Under the pieces are notes generated by a model. The model was given only the letters and a program-made list of their open reading frames with translations. It was not told the origin of the DNA and did no database searches. A program made the translations under genes and the position numbers. A DNA stretch of 64,000 nucleotides, from positions 1-64,000 of the forward strand of contig JASJBI010000023.1 in the NCBI GenBank assembly GCA_030066595.1, in the 5' to 3' direction. Source of the DNA: Alphaproteobacteria bacterium. GTDB lineage: Bacteria > Pseudomonadota > Alphaproteobacteria > JAJFFI01. This document shows, in pieces, positions 17,925 through 27,511 of the stretch; the first letter of the stretch is position 1, and every line of letters begins with the position of its first letter.

Positions 17925-18737
17925 ATGGTAGACCTGCACACGCAGATCAGAGAGCAACCGCGAGACGTCTTGAAAGTCATTGCCAGATCCATGGACATCC
18001 GGGCCAACGAGCCCGAGATGCAGGCAATCTGCGCCCGCTATATGAGTCAGATCCCCCTGGCCGACGGCGGCCGGGTTCTGGAGGTGGGATGCGGCAACGG
18101 CGCCACCACCGGGCTCCTGATGACGCATCTGGACCCGGCCGAGCTGGTGGGCGTGGATCCGGCCCCGGGCCTCATCGAGATGGCGGAGGAGACCTTTGCC
18201 GGTGAGATCCGGGCCTCGTTCCACGCGGGCGAGGCAGCCCGGACCGAGGAGCCGGACTCTTCGTTCGACGTGGTCGTCGCGCATACGGTGTATTCGCATC
18301 TGACAGACCCCGAGGCCGCGCTCGCCGAGGCACATCGCGTGCTCAAGCCGGGCGGCCGTCTGGTGATCTTTGACGGCGACTTTGCCACCACCACCGTCGA
18401 ACTGTTCGCCGGCGACCCCCTGCAGGCCGCGGTGGGCGCGATCATCCGTAACATGGTGCATGCCCCCTTCGTCATGCGCCATCTTCCGACACTCGCCGCC
18501 GAAGCCGGCTTCACCGTTACGATGGTCGAGCCGCATGGCTACGTGCAGACCGCCTCCCCGGACTATCTGCTGAGCTTGATCTCGCGCAGCCTGGACGCCG
18601 GCGTACGCGCCGGGGACTTCGGCGCCGTTCTGTCCGACGGTTTCAAACGGGAGGCGCAGCGGCGCGTCGAGAACGGCACGTTCTACGGCGCCGTGATGTT
18701 TCTGACCCTGTTCGCCGAAAAGCCCATAGCAGTCTGA
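17925..18737 (+). CDS. Class I SAM-dependent methyltransferase
   Basis: This 270-residue methyltransferase has motif I VLEVGCGNGATTG, an acidic motif II around VGVDPAPGLI, a later FDVVVAHTVYSHL block and LKPGGRLVIFDG. The fold is Methyltransf_11/25-like, acting on a small molecule or quinone-type substrate. I chose ATG 17925 because CTGGAG precedes it; ATG 17901 is an upstream alternative. It starts about 65 bases after metAA and may share its transcript, but its link to methionine metabolism is only positional. Confidence 0.85.
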   Translation: MVDLHTQIREQPRDVLKVIARSMDIRANEPEMQAICARYMSQIPLADGGRVLEVGCGNGATTGLLMTHLDPAELVGVDPAPGLIEMAEETFAGEIRASFHAGEAARTEEPDSSFDVVVAHTVYSHLTDPEAALAEAHRVLKPGGRLVIFDGDFATTTVELFAGDPLQAAVGAIIRNMVHAPFVMRHLPTLAAEAGFTVTMVEPHGYVQTASPDYLLSLISRSLDAGVRAGDFGAVLSDGFKREAQRRVENGTFYGAVMFLTLFAEKPIAV

Positions 18738-18968
18738 CCCCACCTCGGGCCGCGTACGCGTCCCGTCCACCAAGGCTTGAAGATCCGCCGCAACGCGTGC
18801 GGCATTTGGGCAGGGCTCTTCGTCGAAACAGACGGTTGCTAGGCAGATCGACCTCTTGGCCCGCTCCGGAAAGTGACATAACCTGCCGGCGGTTTCTCGC
18901 GGGCAGGTCCCAACTGTGCCGAAGCTGGCCCATGCTCGCGGAGTCTGTCATCGCGAGGGGACGCCAGC

Positions 18969-20246
18969 ATGCCGCAATACGCCCTGCGACTCTTGTGCTT
19001 TCTGACCGCCGGGCTGCTGATCGCCTGCGAGGAGCAGAACACCTACGCGCCGCCGCCGCCGCCGCCGGTATCGGTGGCCAAGCCGATGCAGAAGAGCGTG
19101 ATCGACTACCTCGAGTTCACCGGCAACACGGCCGGGGTCGAGTCGGTGGAGTTGCGCGCCCGCGTGCCCGGGTTCCTCAAGAGCGTGAACTTCGAGCCTG
19201 GCACTTGGGTGCAGGCAGGCGACGTCCTGTTCGTCATCGATCCGCGGGAGTACGAGGAAGATCTGCAGGCGGCGGAGGCCGAGCTCGCCAGCGCCAAAGC
19301 CCAGTTGGAACGGGCGGAGATCGAGTTGGAGCGCGCCGAGAGCCTGTTCAGGCAGCAGGCGGGCACCGAAGTCGACGTGGTCAAGTGGCGCGGCGACAAG
19401 CAGATCTCTCAGGCGGCCGTCTTGCGGGGCGAGGCCAAGGTGGAACGGGCGCGGCTGAACCTCAGCTACACACAAGTGACAACGCCGCTCAGCGGCCGCG
19501 CGAGCCGTAATCTCGTCGACGCGGGCAACCTCGTCGGCGACAGCGAGCCCACGTTGCTGACCACCGTCGTCAACTATCAGCCGATCTACGTCTATTTCAA
19601 TCTCAACGAGCGCGACCTCTTGAGGGTCTACGAGATGTATCGCGGGCGGGCCGAACGGAAGGGCATCGATACCAAGACCGACTCGGCCAAACAGGCAGAT
19701 ATTCCGCTGGAACTGGGCCTCGCCAACGAAGAAGGGTACCCCCATCAAGGTGTGCTCGATTTCGCCGAGCCTGGCGTCGATCCGGCCACCGGCACCATCC
19801 AGCTTCGCGGCATCTTCCCCAACAAGGAGCAACCGCCGCCGATCCTGCCCGGCCTGTTCGCCCGCGTCCGCATGCCCGTGCAAGAGCGCCCCGATGCCCT
19901 TCTGGTGACGGAGCGGGCCATCGGCGCCGATCAGACAGGGCGCTATCTGCTGGTTGCGAACAGCGAGAACGTCGTCGAAAAACGGCCCGTCCGTCTCGGC
20001 GCGTTGGTCGATGGGTTGCAGGTCATCGAAGAGGGCCTGCGCCCCGACGACCGCGTGATCGTCAGCGGCGTGCAGCGGGCGCGGACCGGGGCCAAGGTCG
20101 AGCCCAAGGAGGTCGACATGGCCTCGTTCACCACCACCGCCCTGCGCGAGGCGGCCGAGGCGAAACAGGAACCGGCACCGTCTTCGGAAGACAAGCAGAG
20201 TTCAGAAGAGGCGAAGGACCCGGCCGAGACGCCGGCGGAAGAGTAA
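18969..20246 (+). CDS. RND efflux periplasmic adaptor (lipoprotein)
   Basis: This 425-residue membrane-fusion protein is predicted to bridge the inner-membrane RND pump and an outer-membrane channel. An N-terminal lipoprotein signal ends LIAC with Cys at about 20. A proline run follows, then a barrel-sandwich half (LRARVPGFLKSVNFEPG), an alpha-hairpin coiled coil (about 95-165, Ala/Glu-rich), the second lipoyl half (YTQVTTPLSGRAS) and beta-barrel domains (PGLFARVRMPV). The last 45 residues are Glu/Ala/Lys-rich and probably disordered. GAGGGGACG precedes the ATG. The pump gene follows 53 bases later. No outer-membrane factor is in the window. Confidence 0.92.
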   Translation: MPQYALRLLCFLTAGLLIACEEQNTYAPPPPPPVSVAKPMQKSVIDYLEFTGNTAGVESVELRARVPGFLKSVNFEPGTWVQAGDVLFVIDPREYEEDLQAAEAELASAKAQLERAEIELERAESLFRQQAGTEVDVVKWRGDKQISQAAVLRGEAKVERARLNLSYTQVTTPLSGRASRNLVDAGNLVGDSEPTLLTTVVNYQPIYVYFNLNERDLLRVYEMYRGRAERKGIDTKTDSAKQADIPLELGLANEEGYPHQGVLDFAEPGVDPATGTIQLRGIFPNKEQPPPILPGLFARVRMPVQERPDALLVTERAIGADQTGRYLLVANSENVVEKRPVRLGALVDGLQVIEEGLRPDDRVIVSGVQRARTGAKVEPKEVDMASFTTTALREAAEAKQEPAPSSEDKQSSEEAKDPAETPAEE

Positions 20247-20299
20247 TGCGGCATCCCGCCGATCGAACGAGCCACGACACACGATAGGAAGAGGCGACC

Positions 20300-23200
20300 A
20301 TGTTCTCGAGGTTCTTCATCGAGCGCCCGATCTTTTCCACCGTCATCTCCATCGTGATCGTGATCGCGGGCCTGGTCTCGTTCGGCGCGTTGCCCATTGC
20401 GCAATACCCCGAGATCACGCCGCCCACCGTCGAGGTCTCGGCCAATTATCCGGGCGCCAATGCCCAGGTCGTCGCCGAGACGGTTGCCGCCCCCATCGAG
20501 CAGGAGGTGAACGGTGTCGAGAACTCGATCTACATGTCGTCCACCAGCGCCAGCGACGGCTCGTACAATTTGACCGTGACCTTCGAGGTCGGCACCAACC
20601 TCGACATGGCCCAGGTCCTCGTGCAGAACCGGGTCAAGCTCGCCGAACCGAAACTGCCCCAGGAGGTGCAGCGTCAGGGCACCAACACCAAGAAGAAATC
20701 CACCAACATCATCCTGATGATCGAGCTCGTCTCGCCCGACGGGCGCTATGACGAGCTGTTTCTCGGCAACTATGCCACGCTGCGCCTGCGCGACACGCTG
20801 AGCCGCATCCCCGGCGTCGGGGACGTGACGATCTTTCCGCCCAGCGACTACAGCATGCGCATCTGGCTCGACCCGCGGCAGCTCAAGTCGCGGGACCTGA
20901 CGACCGAGGACGTGGTCAGCGCCGTGCGCGAGCAGAACGTCCAGGTCGCCGCCGGTCAGATCGGCCAGCCGCCCGCGCCCCGGGGCCAGAATTTTCAGTA
21001 CACGGTCAACGTGCTCGGCCGCCTCGCAGAGATCGAGCAGTTCGAGGAGATCATCATCAAGACCGGCGAGGGCGGTCGCATCACCCGCCTCAGGGACATC
21101 GCGCGGATCGAGCTGGGCGGCAAGAGCTACGACGTCACGTCGCGTCTCAACGGCGCGCCGTCGGCGAGCGTGCTGATCTATCAGCTGCCGGGCGCCAACG
21201 CGATCGAGGTGGCGAAAAAGATCCGCGCGACCATGGAGGACCTGCGCCGGTTCTTCCCAGAAGGCCTGGACTACACGATCCCCTACGACACGACCATCTT
21301 CGTTTCGAAATCGATCGACCAGGTGTACATGACGCTCCTGGAAGCGACCATTCTCGTCTTCATCGTGCTGTTCCTGTTCCTGCAGGACTGGCGGGCGACC
21401 GTGATCCCGGCGATCACCATTCCGGTGTCGCTGATCGGCACCCTGGCGGTGATGCTGGCGATCGGCTTTTCGCTCAATCTGATGACGCTGTTCGGCCTCG
21501 TTCTGGCGATCGGCATCGTCGTGGACGATGCCATCGTGGTCGTGGAAGCCACATCGAAACATATCGACGGCGGCATGACGTCAAAGGACGCCGCAATCAA
21601 GGCGATGCAAGAAGTGTCGGGCCCGGTGGTCGCCACCACCCTGGTGCTGTTGGCGGTGTTCGTCCCGGCGGCGTTCCTGCCGGGCATCACCGGACAGATG
21701 TACCGCCAGTTCGCCATCATCATCGCGGTCTCCACCGTGTTCAGCTCGATCAACGCCTTGACCATGAGCCCCGCGCTCGCGGCCCTGCTGCTGCGGCCGC
21801 AAAAGAAAGAGAAGAATGCGTTCTTCCGCGGCTTCGACGCGATTTTCCGGAGAACCGAGACGGGCTATGCCAGCATGGTCGGCATGCTGGTCCGGCGCAG
21901 CGCGGTCATGATGCTGCTGTTCCTGGGCTTGGGCGGGCTCACCGGCTGGCAGTTCACGAGTTTGCCGACCGGTTTCCTCCCGACCGAGGACCAGGGCTAT
22001 CTCATTGCCAATGTGCAACTGCCCAATGCGGCCTCCCAGGAGCGCACGCAGGAAGTGCTCGGCAATATTGACGGCATCCTCAAGGACACCCCGGGCGTCG
22101 CGAACTGGGTTTCTCTCGGCGGTTTCTCGCTGATCGACGGGACCAACGCGTCCAACGCGGCGACCGTGTTCATTGTCATGAAGCCCTGGGAGGAGCGCAC
22201 GACGCCCGAGCTCAGCCAGCCGGCGATCCTGGCGCAGCTGCAGCGGGAATTCGGAGCCATCCAGGAAGCCATCGTGTTCGCCTTCCCGCCGCCCGCCATC
22301 ACCGGCCTGGGCGTCGCCGGCGGCTTTCAGTTCCAGCTCCAGGACCGGGGCGGGGTGGGCCTCGAGGAATTGCAGACGATGGTCCAGGAGATCATCCGGG
22401 ACGGCAACGCCCAGTCGGGGCTCACCAATCTGAACACCACGTTCCGGGTCGACGTGCCGCAGCTCTTTGCCGAAGTGGACCGCACCAAGGCCAAGACCCT
22501 GGGGATCCCGTTGGACGCGGTGTTCAACACCATGCAGACCTATCTCGGGTCCTACTATGTGAACGACTTCAACAAGTTCGGCCGCACCTGGCAGGTCAAG
22601 GTCCAGGCCGACCACCAGTTCCGGCTCGAGCCCGAGGACATCCGCAACCTCGACGTCCGCAACGCCCGGGGCGAGATGGTGCCGATCGGGACCCTGGTCG
22701 ACGTGCGCGAGATCCTCGGGCCGCAGACCATCCTGCGCTACAATCTCTACCCGGCCGCCTCCATCACCGGCGCGGCGGCGCCGGGCTTCAGCTCGGGCCA
22801 GGCGCTGACGCTCATGGAGCAGCTCGCCGACGCCAAGCTCCCCACCTCCATGGGCTTCGAATGGACCGCCATGTCCTTCCAGGAAAGACAGGTCGGCGGC
22901 GAAGCCTTCCTCGTGTTCGCGCTGGCCATCATCCTGGTGTTCCTGGTGTTGTCCGCCCAATACGAAAGTTGGACCAGCCCGGCCGCCGTCATCCTGGTCG
23001 TACCTCTGGCGGTGCTGGGCACGGTCATCGCGCTGGTGATGCGCGAATTCGACAACAACGTCTATACCCAGATCGGCATCGTCCTGCTCATCGGTTTGGC
23101 CAGCAAGAGCGCGATCCTCATCGTCGAGTTCGCCGCCGAAGGGCGCGCCCAGGGGAAAAGCATCCTGGAGGCGGTCGAGGAGGCCGCGAAGCTGCGCTTC

Positions 23201-23431
23201 CGGCCGATTCTGATGACGGCGTTCTCATCGGTCTTCGGTTTCATGCCGCTGGTGGTCGCGTCGGGCGCCGGGGCCGCCAGCCAACAGGCCATCGGCACCG
23301 GCGTGGTCGGCGGCATGATCGCCGCGACCATCATGTCGCTGATCTTCACGCCGGTCTTCTACGTGGTGATGCAGCGCATCTCCGAGCTCAGGCGCAAGGG
23401 CGAAACACCCGCCGAGGCCGCAGCGGAGTAG
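20300..23431 (+). CDS. RND multidrug efflux permease, HAE-1 family (AcrB/MexB-like)
   Basis: This 1043-residue inner-membrane proton-driven pump opens with the canonical FSRFFIERPIFSTVISIVIV first helix. It has two periplasmic porter halves and 12 expected membrane segments. The transmembrane Asp pair of the proton relay is seen in GIVVDDAIVVVEA, and TM11-12 regions such as GLASKSAILIVEFA are typical. Its length equals the HAE-1 norm. It forms an operon with the adaptor upstream. Substrates cannot be predicted. It converges on the glucan synthase-like gene with a 14-base gap. Confidence 0.95.
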   Translation: MFSRFFIERPIFSTVISIVIVIAGLVSFGALPIAQYPEITPPTVEVSANYPGANAQVVAETVAAPIEQEVNGVENSIYMSSTSASDGSYNLTVTFEVGTNLDMAQVLVQNRVKLAEPKLPQEVQRQGTNTKKKSTNIILMIELVSPDGRYDELFLGNYATLRLRDTLSRIPGVGDVTIFPPSDYSMRIWLDPRQLKSRDLTTEDVVSAVREQNVQVAAGQIGQPPAPRGQNFQYTVNVLGRLAEIEQFEEIIIKTGEGGRITRLRDIARIELGGKSYDVTSRLNGAPSASVLIYQLPGANAIEVAKKIRATMEDLRRFFPEGLDYTIPYDTTIFVSKSIDQVYMTLLEATILVFIVLFLFLQDWRATVIPAITIPVSLIGTLAVMLAIGFSLNLMTLFGLVLAIGIVVDDAIVVVEATSKHIDGGMTSKDAAIKAMQEVSGPVVATTLVLLAVFVPAAFLPGITGQMYRQFAIIIAVSTVFSSINALTMSPALAALLLRPQKKEKNAFFRGFDAIFRRTETGYASMVGMLVRRSAVMMLLFLGLGGLTGWQFTSLPTGFLPTEDQGYLIANVQLPNAASQERTQEVLGNIDGILKDTPGVANWVSLGGFSLIDGTNASNAATVFIVMKPWEERTTPELSQPAILAQLQREFGAIQEAIVFAFPPPAITGLGVAGGFQFQLQDRGGVGLEELQTMVQEIIRDGNAQSGLTNLNTTFRVDVPQLFAEVDRTKAKTLGIPLDAVFNTMQTYLGSYYVNDFNKFGRTWQVKVQADHQFRLEPEDIRNLDVRNARGEMVPIGTLVDVREILGPQTILRYNLYPAASITGAAAPGFSSGQALTLMEQLADAKLPTSMGFEWTAMSFQERQVGGEAFLVFALAIILVFLVLSAQYESWTSPAAVILVVPLAVLGTVIALVMREFDNNVYTQIGIVLLIGLASKSAILIVEFAAEGRAQGKSILEAVEEAAKLRFRPILMTAFSSVFGFMPLVVASGAGAASQQAIGTGVVGGMIAATIMSLIFTPVFYVVMQRISELRRKGETPAEAAAE

Positions 23432-23445
23432 ACGGGCCGACGGCC

Positions 23446-26046
23446 TCAGCCGTTGCGGACCACGGCCGGCGCGCCGAGCCGAGGGCGAACGCCGAAAGCG
23501 GGCGCCGCGTTGATCATGGAGAGCGTGAGCGCCGCGCCATGCGGCAGCGACAGGACCCCCAGCATGGCGCTCCAGAGCAGGGCTTCCGGCTCGACCCGTC
23601 CCACGGTCAGGGCCACGGCGACGGCCCCGCCACAGAGCAGCAGGCACAGGATCGTTTCCTGCCAGACCATCGCGGCGCCCCGCAGCAGGGCCGGGCGGGA
23701 CTGGCATTTGGGCGTGCGCAGGAACGGCCGGTTGCGGGTGATCAGGCCGGCGAGGACCGCCTTGGCCACGGTATGCGAGAGCGCCAGGCCGGCCACGGCC
23801 GCTCCGAGCGTGTCGGCCCAGGACGCCCGCATGCGTGTGCGATACAGCCAGGCGGTCTTGACCAGCTTGCCGCCGACGAAGCTGAGCGCCGCCGCAAGAA
23901 ACAGGCTCAGCGGGTATTCGAACCGGTCCGGCCAGATCAGCAGCCCGGCGGTCCAGGCCAGCGCCAGGCCGGTCAGCACCAGATTGACCGCATCCGCAAG
24001 CCAAGGCAGCCAGCCGGCGATAAAGTGAAAGCGCTGGCCGAGGCTCAGGCGGCCCGGCCCCCCGCCAAGCAGCGCGCGCTTGTGCCGGCGCACGATCTGG
24101 ACCGCGCCATAGGCCCAGCGAAAGCGCTGTTTCTGATAGGCCGCCAGGCTGTCGGGCGTGAGGCCGCGGCCGAAGCTCTCGGCCACATAGCGGGCGTCAT
24201 AGCCGGCCGCGAGAATGCGCAGGCCGAGTTCCGCGTCCTCGCAGATGCACCATTCGCCCCAGCCACCGACGCGGGCCAGCGCCGCCCGGCGGACCAGCGT
24301 CATGGTGCCGTGCTGGATGATCGCATTGCGCTCATTGCGCTGGACCATGCCGCATTGGAAGAAACCGGCATACTCCCAGAAGCACATGCGCTTGAACGCG
24401 CTCTCGCCGCCGTCGCGGTAGTCCTGCGGCGCCTGGACGACGCCGACGCGGTCGTCGCCAAACATTGGGACCAGGGCCCCGAGCCAGTCCGGCGCCACCA
24501 AATAGTCGCTGTCGATGACTCCGATGATCTCGGCGTCGGGCGCGGTCCGCCGAAGGGCGAAGTTCAGGGCCCCGGCCTTGAAACCGGCCAGCCGTTCGAC
24601 ATGGAAGAAGCGGAAGCGCGGTCCGAGATGGCTGCAACAGGCCTGCACGGGTCGCCACAGCGCCTCGTCGCGGGTGTTGTTGTCCACGACCAGGACCTCG
24701 AAGTTCGGATAGTCGAGCCGGGCCAGGGCCCGCAGGGTCTTGACGACCATGTCCGGCGGCTCGCTGCAGATCGGGACGTGGATCGAGACCTTGGGCGCCC
24801 GGTCCGGCAACGTCCGCCGCCGGGGCCGCACCGCCCGGCGCAACGGCCGGGACCAGGTGACCTCGACCGCTTCCAGCGCTTCGGTCATCAGCACCGCGAC
24901 CAGAACCGCCAGCAGCAGGGTCATGCCCGCCTGCACGATCAGGCCGGCCTCGGTCATGTAGTGCGAGGCGAAGACGTGCCCGGCCCAGACAGCCCCCATC
25001 GCCACCGCCTGGATCAAGCCGCCATAGACCAGCCGGCCCGGGCCGGCCAGCCGGCGGGCCGCGGTGAAGAACAGCAGCAGCGGCAGCAATGCGAAATAGG
25101 CCGAGGCCGCGGCAAGCCGTGGCCAGCCCTCGACCGGGATCAGCGGTCCCGTGAAAGTGACCTTCATCTGGCGGTCCACGTCGAACAGGCCCCAATAGGC
25201 GCCCGCGCCGCCCTCCATCGCCATCTTCCAGGGCTGGTCGAACGCCTCGACCACGAAGTAGTCGAGCTTTCGCCACTCCGCCGCCCTAAGGAAGGCGCGC
25301 AGGAACCGCGCCTGGTTGACCTGGGTCGGCACCGCGGCGCCACGGATGCGGCCGCCGCTGGGCCAGCCGACCTCGGTCAGCACCACCGGCTTGCCGGGAA
25401 AGGCGGCGCGGATCTCGTCGAGCCGGTCCAGGGTATAGGCCACAGCGTCGTCGACCGGCACGCCCTCCCAATAGGGCAGGATGTGCACGGCGATGAACTG
25501 CACGTGATCGGCGAGCTCGGGATGGGCGAGCCAAACATGCCAAGGCTCCGACGTGCTGACCGGCACCTTGACTTGGCGGCGAACCGTCTTGAGATGATCG
25601 ATCAACTCGGCGGCCGTGACGTCCTCGCGCAACAGCGCCTCGTTCCCGACCAGCACCCGGTCAACATTGCCGTTGCCGTTGGCCAGGCGCACCAGTTTCG
25701 CGATCTCGGTCGCATCCGCCTCGGCATTCCCGTCGATCCAGGCGCCGGCCGTAACCTTGAAACCGTAACGGCGCGCCAGTCCCGGGATCGCGCTGAACTC
25801 ATTGCCGGCGCGGTATGTGCGGATGCGCGTGACCAGCCCATCGAGGCGGGCTAGATCGTCGTCGATCTGATCGGAGGTGGGCGCGTCGCCGGCCTCCGGG
25901 CTCGCGTCCCGGCCGAACGGGCTGAACGAGATGCCCTGGATCAGCCCGCTCCAGGGCACGGCCTCCTGAGGCCGGTTCGCAAATGCCCAGACCGTAACGC
26001 TCACCCCCATGACAAGGAGGATGATGGCCGCATCCCATCTGCGCAT
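23446..26046 (-). CDS. GH17 domain fused to membrane GT2 glycosyltransferase (beta-glucan synthase-like)
   Basis: This 866-residue membrane protein has a signal anchor (about 6-24), then a glycoside hydrolase family 17-like domain (about 34-290) with putative acid/base Glu136 in VGNEALLR and nucleophile Glu225 in LTEVGWPSGG. Membrane helices (about 300-400) follow, then a processive GT2 domain with IDSDY, CEDAELGLRI and QKQRFRW motifs, and C-terminal helices. This architecture is known from NdvB-type beta-1,3-glucan synthases in Bradyrhizobium and Pseudomonas, where the GH17 part remodels or cyclises glucan. It stands alone, divergent from the nuclease gene. Confidence 0.87.
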   Translation of the reverse strand: MRRWDAAIILLVMGVSVTVWAFANRPQEAVPWSGLIQGISFSPFGRDASPEAGDAPTSDQIDDDLARLDGLVTRIRTYRAGNEFSAIPGLARRYGFKVTAGAWIDGNAEADATEIAKLVRLANGNGNVDRVLVGNEALLREDVTAAELIDHLKTVRRQVKVPVSTSEPWHVWLAHPELADHVQFIAVHILPYWEGVPVDDAVAYTLDRLDEIRAAFPGKPVVLTEVGWPSGGRIRGAAVPTQVNQARFLRAFLRAAEWRKLDYFVVEAFDQPWKMAMEGGAGAYWGLFDVDRQMKVTFTGPLIPVEGWPRLAAASAYFALLPLLLFFTAARRLAGPGRLVYGGLIQAVAMGAVWAGHVFASHYMTEAGLIVQAGMTLLLAVLVAVLMTEALEAVEVTWSRPLRRAVRPRRRTLPDRAPKVSIHVPICSEPPDMVVKTLRALARLDYPNFEVLVVDNNTRDEALWRPVQACCSHLGPRFRFFHVERLAGFKAGALNFALRRTAPDAEIIGVIDSDYLVAPDWLGALVPMFGDDRVGVVQAPQDYRDGGESAFKRMCFWEYAGFFQCGMVQRNERNAIIQHGTMTLVRRAALARVGGWGEWCICEDAELGLRILAAGYDARYVAESFGRGLTPDSLAAYQKQRFRWAYGAVQIVRRHKRALLGGGPGRLSLGQRFHFIAGWLPWLADAVNLVLTGLALAWTAGLLIWPDRFEYPLSLFLAAALSFVGGKLVKTAWLYRTRMRASWADTLGAAVAGLALSHTVAKAVLAGLITRNRPFLRTPKCQSRPALLRGAAMVWQETILCLLLCGGAVAVALTVGRVEPEALLWSAMLGVLSLPHGAALTLSMINAAPAFGVRPRLGAPAVVRNG

Positions 26047-26266
26047 GTCCCGCCCGCCCCTCTTGACCTCGACTTATATCTTTTGTCGCCCTTTGATAGA
26101 CAGGGTTGTATGCGGGATTATTCCGCGCGAATCCTGCGGGGCCGGCGCGGGGATGGGCAACCGGACGGCGCAAAATGCCGGCCGCCGTCGCCGCACGCAA
26201 GGGTCGCGACCGCGCTCCGTCGTGCAAGGCCGGGCATTTGCCGGGTGCAGCTGCTATGCTCTCCCC

Positions 26267-27016
26267 ATGCACCGTCTGCTGCACGCATTCATGTTGATCC
26301 TGATCGCTACGGCCGCGGCCGCCGAGATAAAGGGCCAGCCCGTGGTGATTTCTGGCGACCTCATCGAGATCGAAGGTGAGCAGATCCGGCTCTACGGTAT
26401 CGACGCGCCCGAATTGGAACAGACCTGCAAGACCCGGCGCGGCACGCCGCACGCCTGCGGCAAGATCGCGCGCCAGGTGCTGCGGGAGCTGATCGCGGGG
26501 CAGGAGGTGACCTGCGAGGGCGACAAGCGAGACGAAGACGGCCGTCGCCTGGCGGTGTGCTCGGTCGGCCGGTTCGACCTCAACAAACAGATGGTCCTGC
26601 AGGGCTGGGCGCTCGCGGACCGGCAACAGAGCCAGGCCTATGTCCGCGCCGAAGCGGCAGCGCAGCAGCTTCGCGAGGGGCTCTGGAAACGGACCTTCGT
26701 GCCGCCCCGCGCGTGGCGCGAGGCACAGAGAAAGCAGAAGAAGTCGAGCGACCGCCAGTTCGTGATCGAGATCGACGGCAGCGTGAGCGTCCGCTTCTCC
26801 GGAGAGTGCGAGCTCAAGACCCGAAGCGGCACCAAGACCCTCACATTCGACGGCAGGGTTCCGCAGACGCACACCCTCGCGGGCCTGGGCCTGAGCTGCA
26901 AGTTCAGCAAGGGACAGAGCAAAGGCATGCTGGCGATCGTGGCCAAGGAGGGAAATGCTGTCATCAGCCGGTCAATGACCAGCGGCAGCGGCGTGATCGC
27001 CTTCTCGATCCAGTAG
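26267..27016 (+). CDS. Exported SNase-like (thermonuclease fold) protein
   Basis: This 249-residue protein has a signal peptide (LLHAFMLILIATAAAAE) and then a staphylococcal-nuclease-like OB fold (about 22-140). The RLYGIDAPELEQTC motif, DEDGRRLAVC and a GLWKRTF end carry the expected Asp and Arg/Glu catalytic elements. A C-terminal region (about 155-249, EIDGSVSVRFSGECELKT on) is extra and Cys-containing, of unknown fold. ATG 26267 is chosen because it starts the signal peptide. tRNA-Thr follows 69 bases later. It probably degrades nucleic acid in the periplasm, or is a non-catalytic relative. Confidence 0.85.
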   Translation: MHRLLHAFMLILIATAAAAEIKGQPVVISGDLIEIEGEQIRLYGIDAPELEQTCKTRRGTPHACGKIARQVLRELIAGQEVTCEGDKRDEDGRRLAVCSVGRFDLNKQMVLQGWALADRQQSQAYVRAEAAAQQLREGLWKRTFVPPRAWREAQRKQKKSSDRQFVIEIDGSVSVRFSGECELKTRSGTKTLTFDGRVPQTHTLAGLGLSCKFSKGQSKGMLAIVAKEGNAVISRSMTSGSGVIAFSIQ

Positions 27017-27085
27017 GCCGGACGCCGGAGCCGCGCCTGCTTGCGGCCGGATCGGTGCCCCCCTATGTTACCGGGCATCAGCCAA

Positions 27086-27161
27086 GCCGGCTTAGCTCAG
27101 CTGGTAGAGCATCTGATTTGTAATCAGGGGGTCGGGGGTTCGAGTCCCTCAGCCGGCACCA
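27086..27161 (+). tRNA. tRNA-Thr (anticodon TGT)
   Basis: This is a 76-base tRNA. Acceptor GCCGGCT pairs with AGCCGGC, the D arm contains AGCTCAGCTGGTAGAGC, the anticodon arm CTGATTTGTAATCAG gives TGT, the T arm is GGGGGTTCGAGTCCCTC, and CCA is encoded. No integrase or attachment-site duplication is visible next to it. Confidence 0.96.
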
Positions 27162-27511
27162 TAAATATCAACAGCTTATATGGGCTTGCTTTGCCAGTGC
27201 CCGCGTGGTGTGCGCGGCAGCGCATCGGTAGCACCTGTGCGCGATCCCTCATTCTCTCAAACCTTCAATCGATCCGCGCACGGCCTGTCGGTTGGGCAGG
27301 ACCGAAACGTTCACCGACACCTGCATCAAGCTTCACTCATTCTTAACCAACCTTTCCGAGCCTAGCGACCGGACAGGTTGGAAACTCCCGTGTGCGGGGC
27401 AATCCCACGGCGCGACAGGATTGGACGCCTGGCGCGACGGACCGAACCACAACGGCACTCTGGCCTGTTCGAAGACGGTAGACCGTAGCCGGGCATGTCG
27501 AGCAACGAGAA
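27162..27511 (+). other. Gap after tRNA-Thr with no recognisable gene
   Basis: These 350 bases have lower GC than their surroundings. I see no convincing frame, repeat of the tRNA 3' end, or terminator. It probably holds the promoter of the next gene. Confidence 0.5.

Noticed and set aside
19199-19216. TGGCACTTGGGTGCAGG as a sigma54 promoter
   Set aside because: The GG-to-GC spacing is wrong and it lies inside the efflux adaptor coding sequence.
27086-27511. tRNA-Thr as an integration site
   Set aside because: No integrase gene and no repeated copy of the tRNA 3' end in the window.
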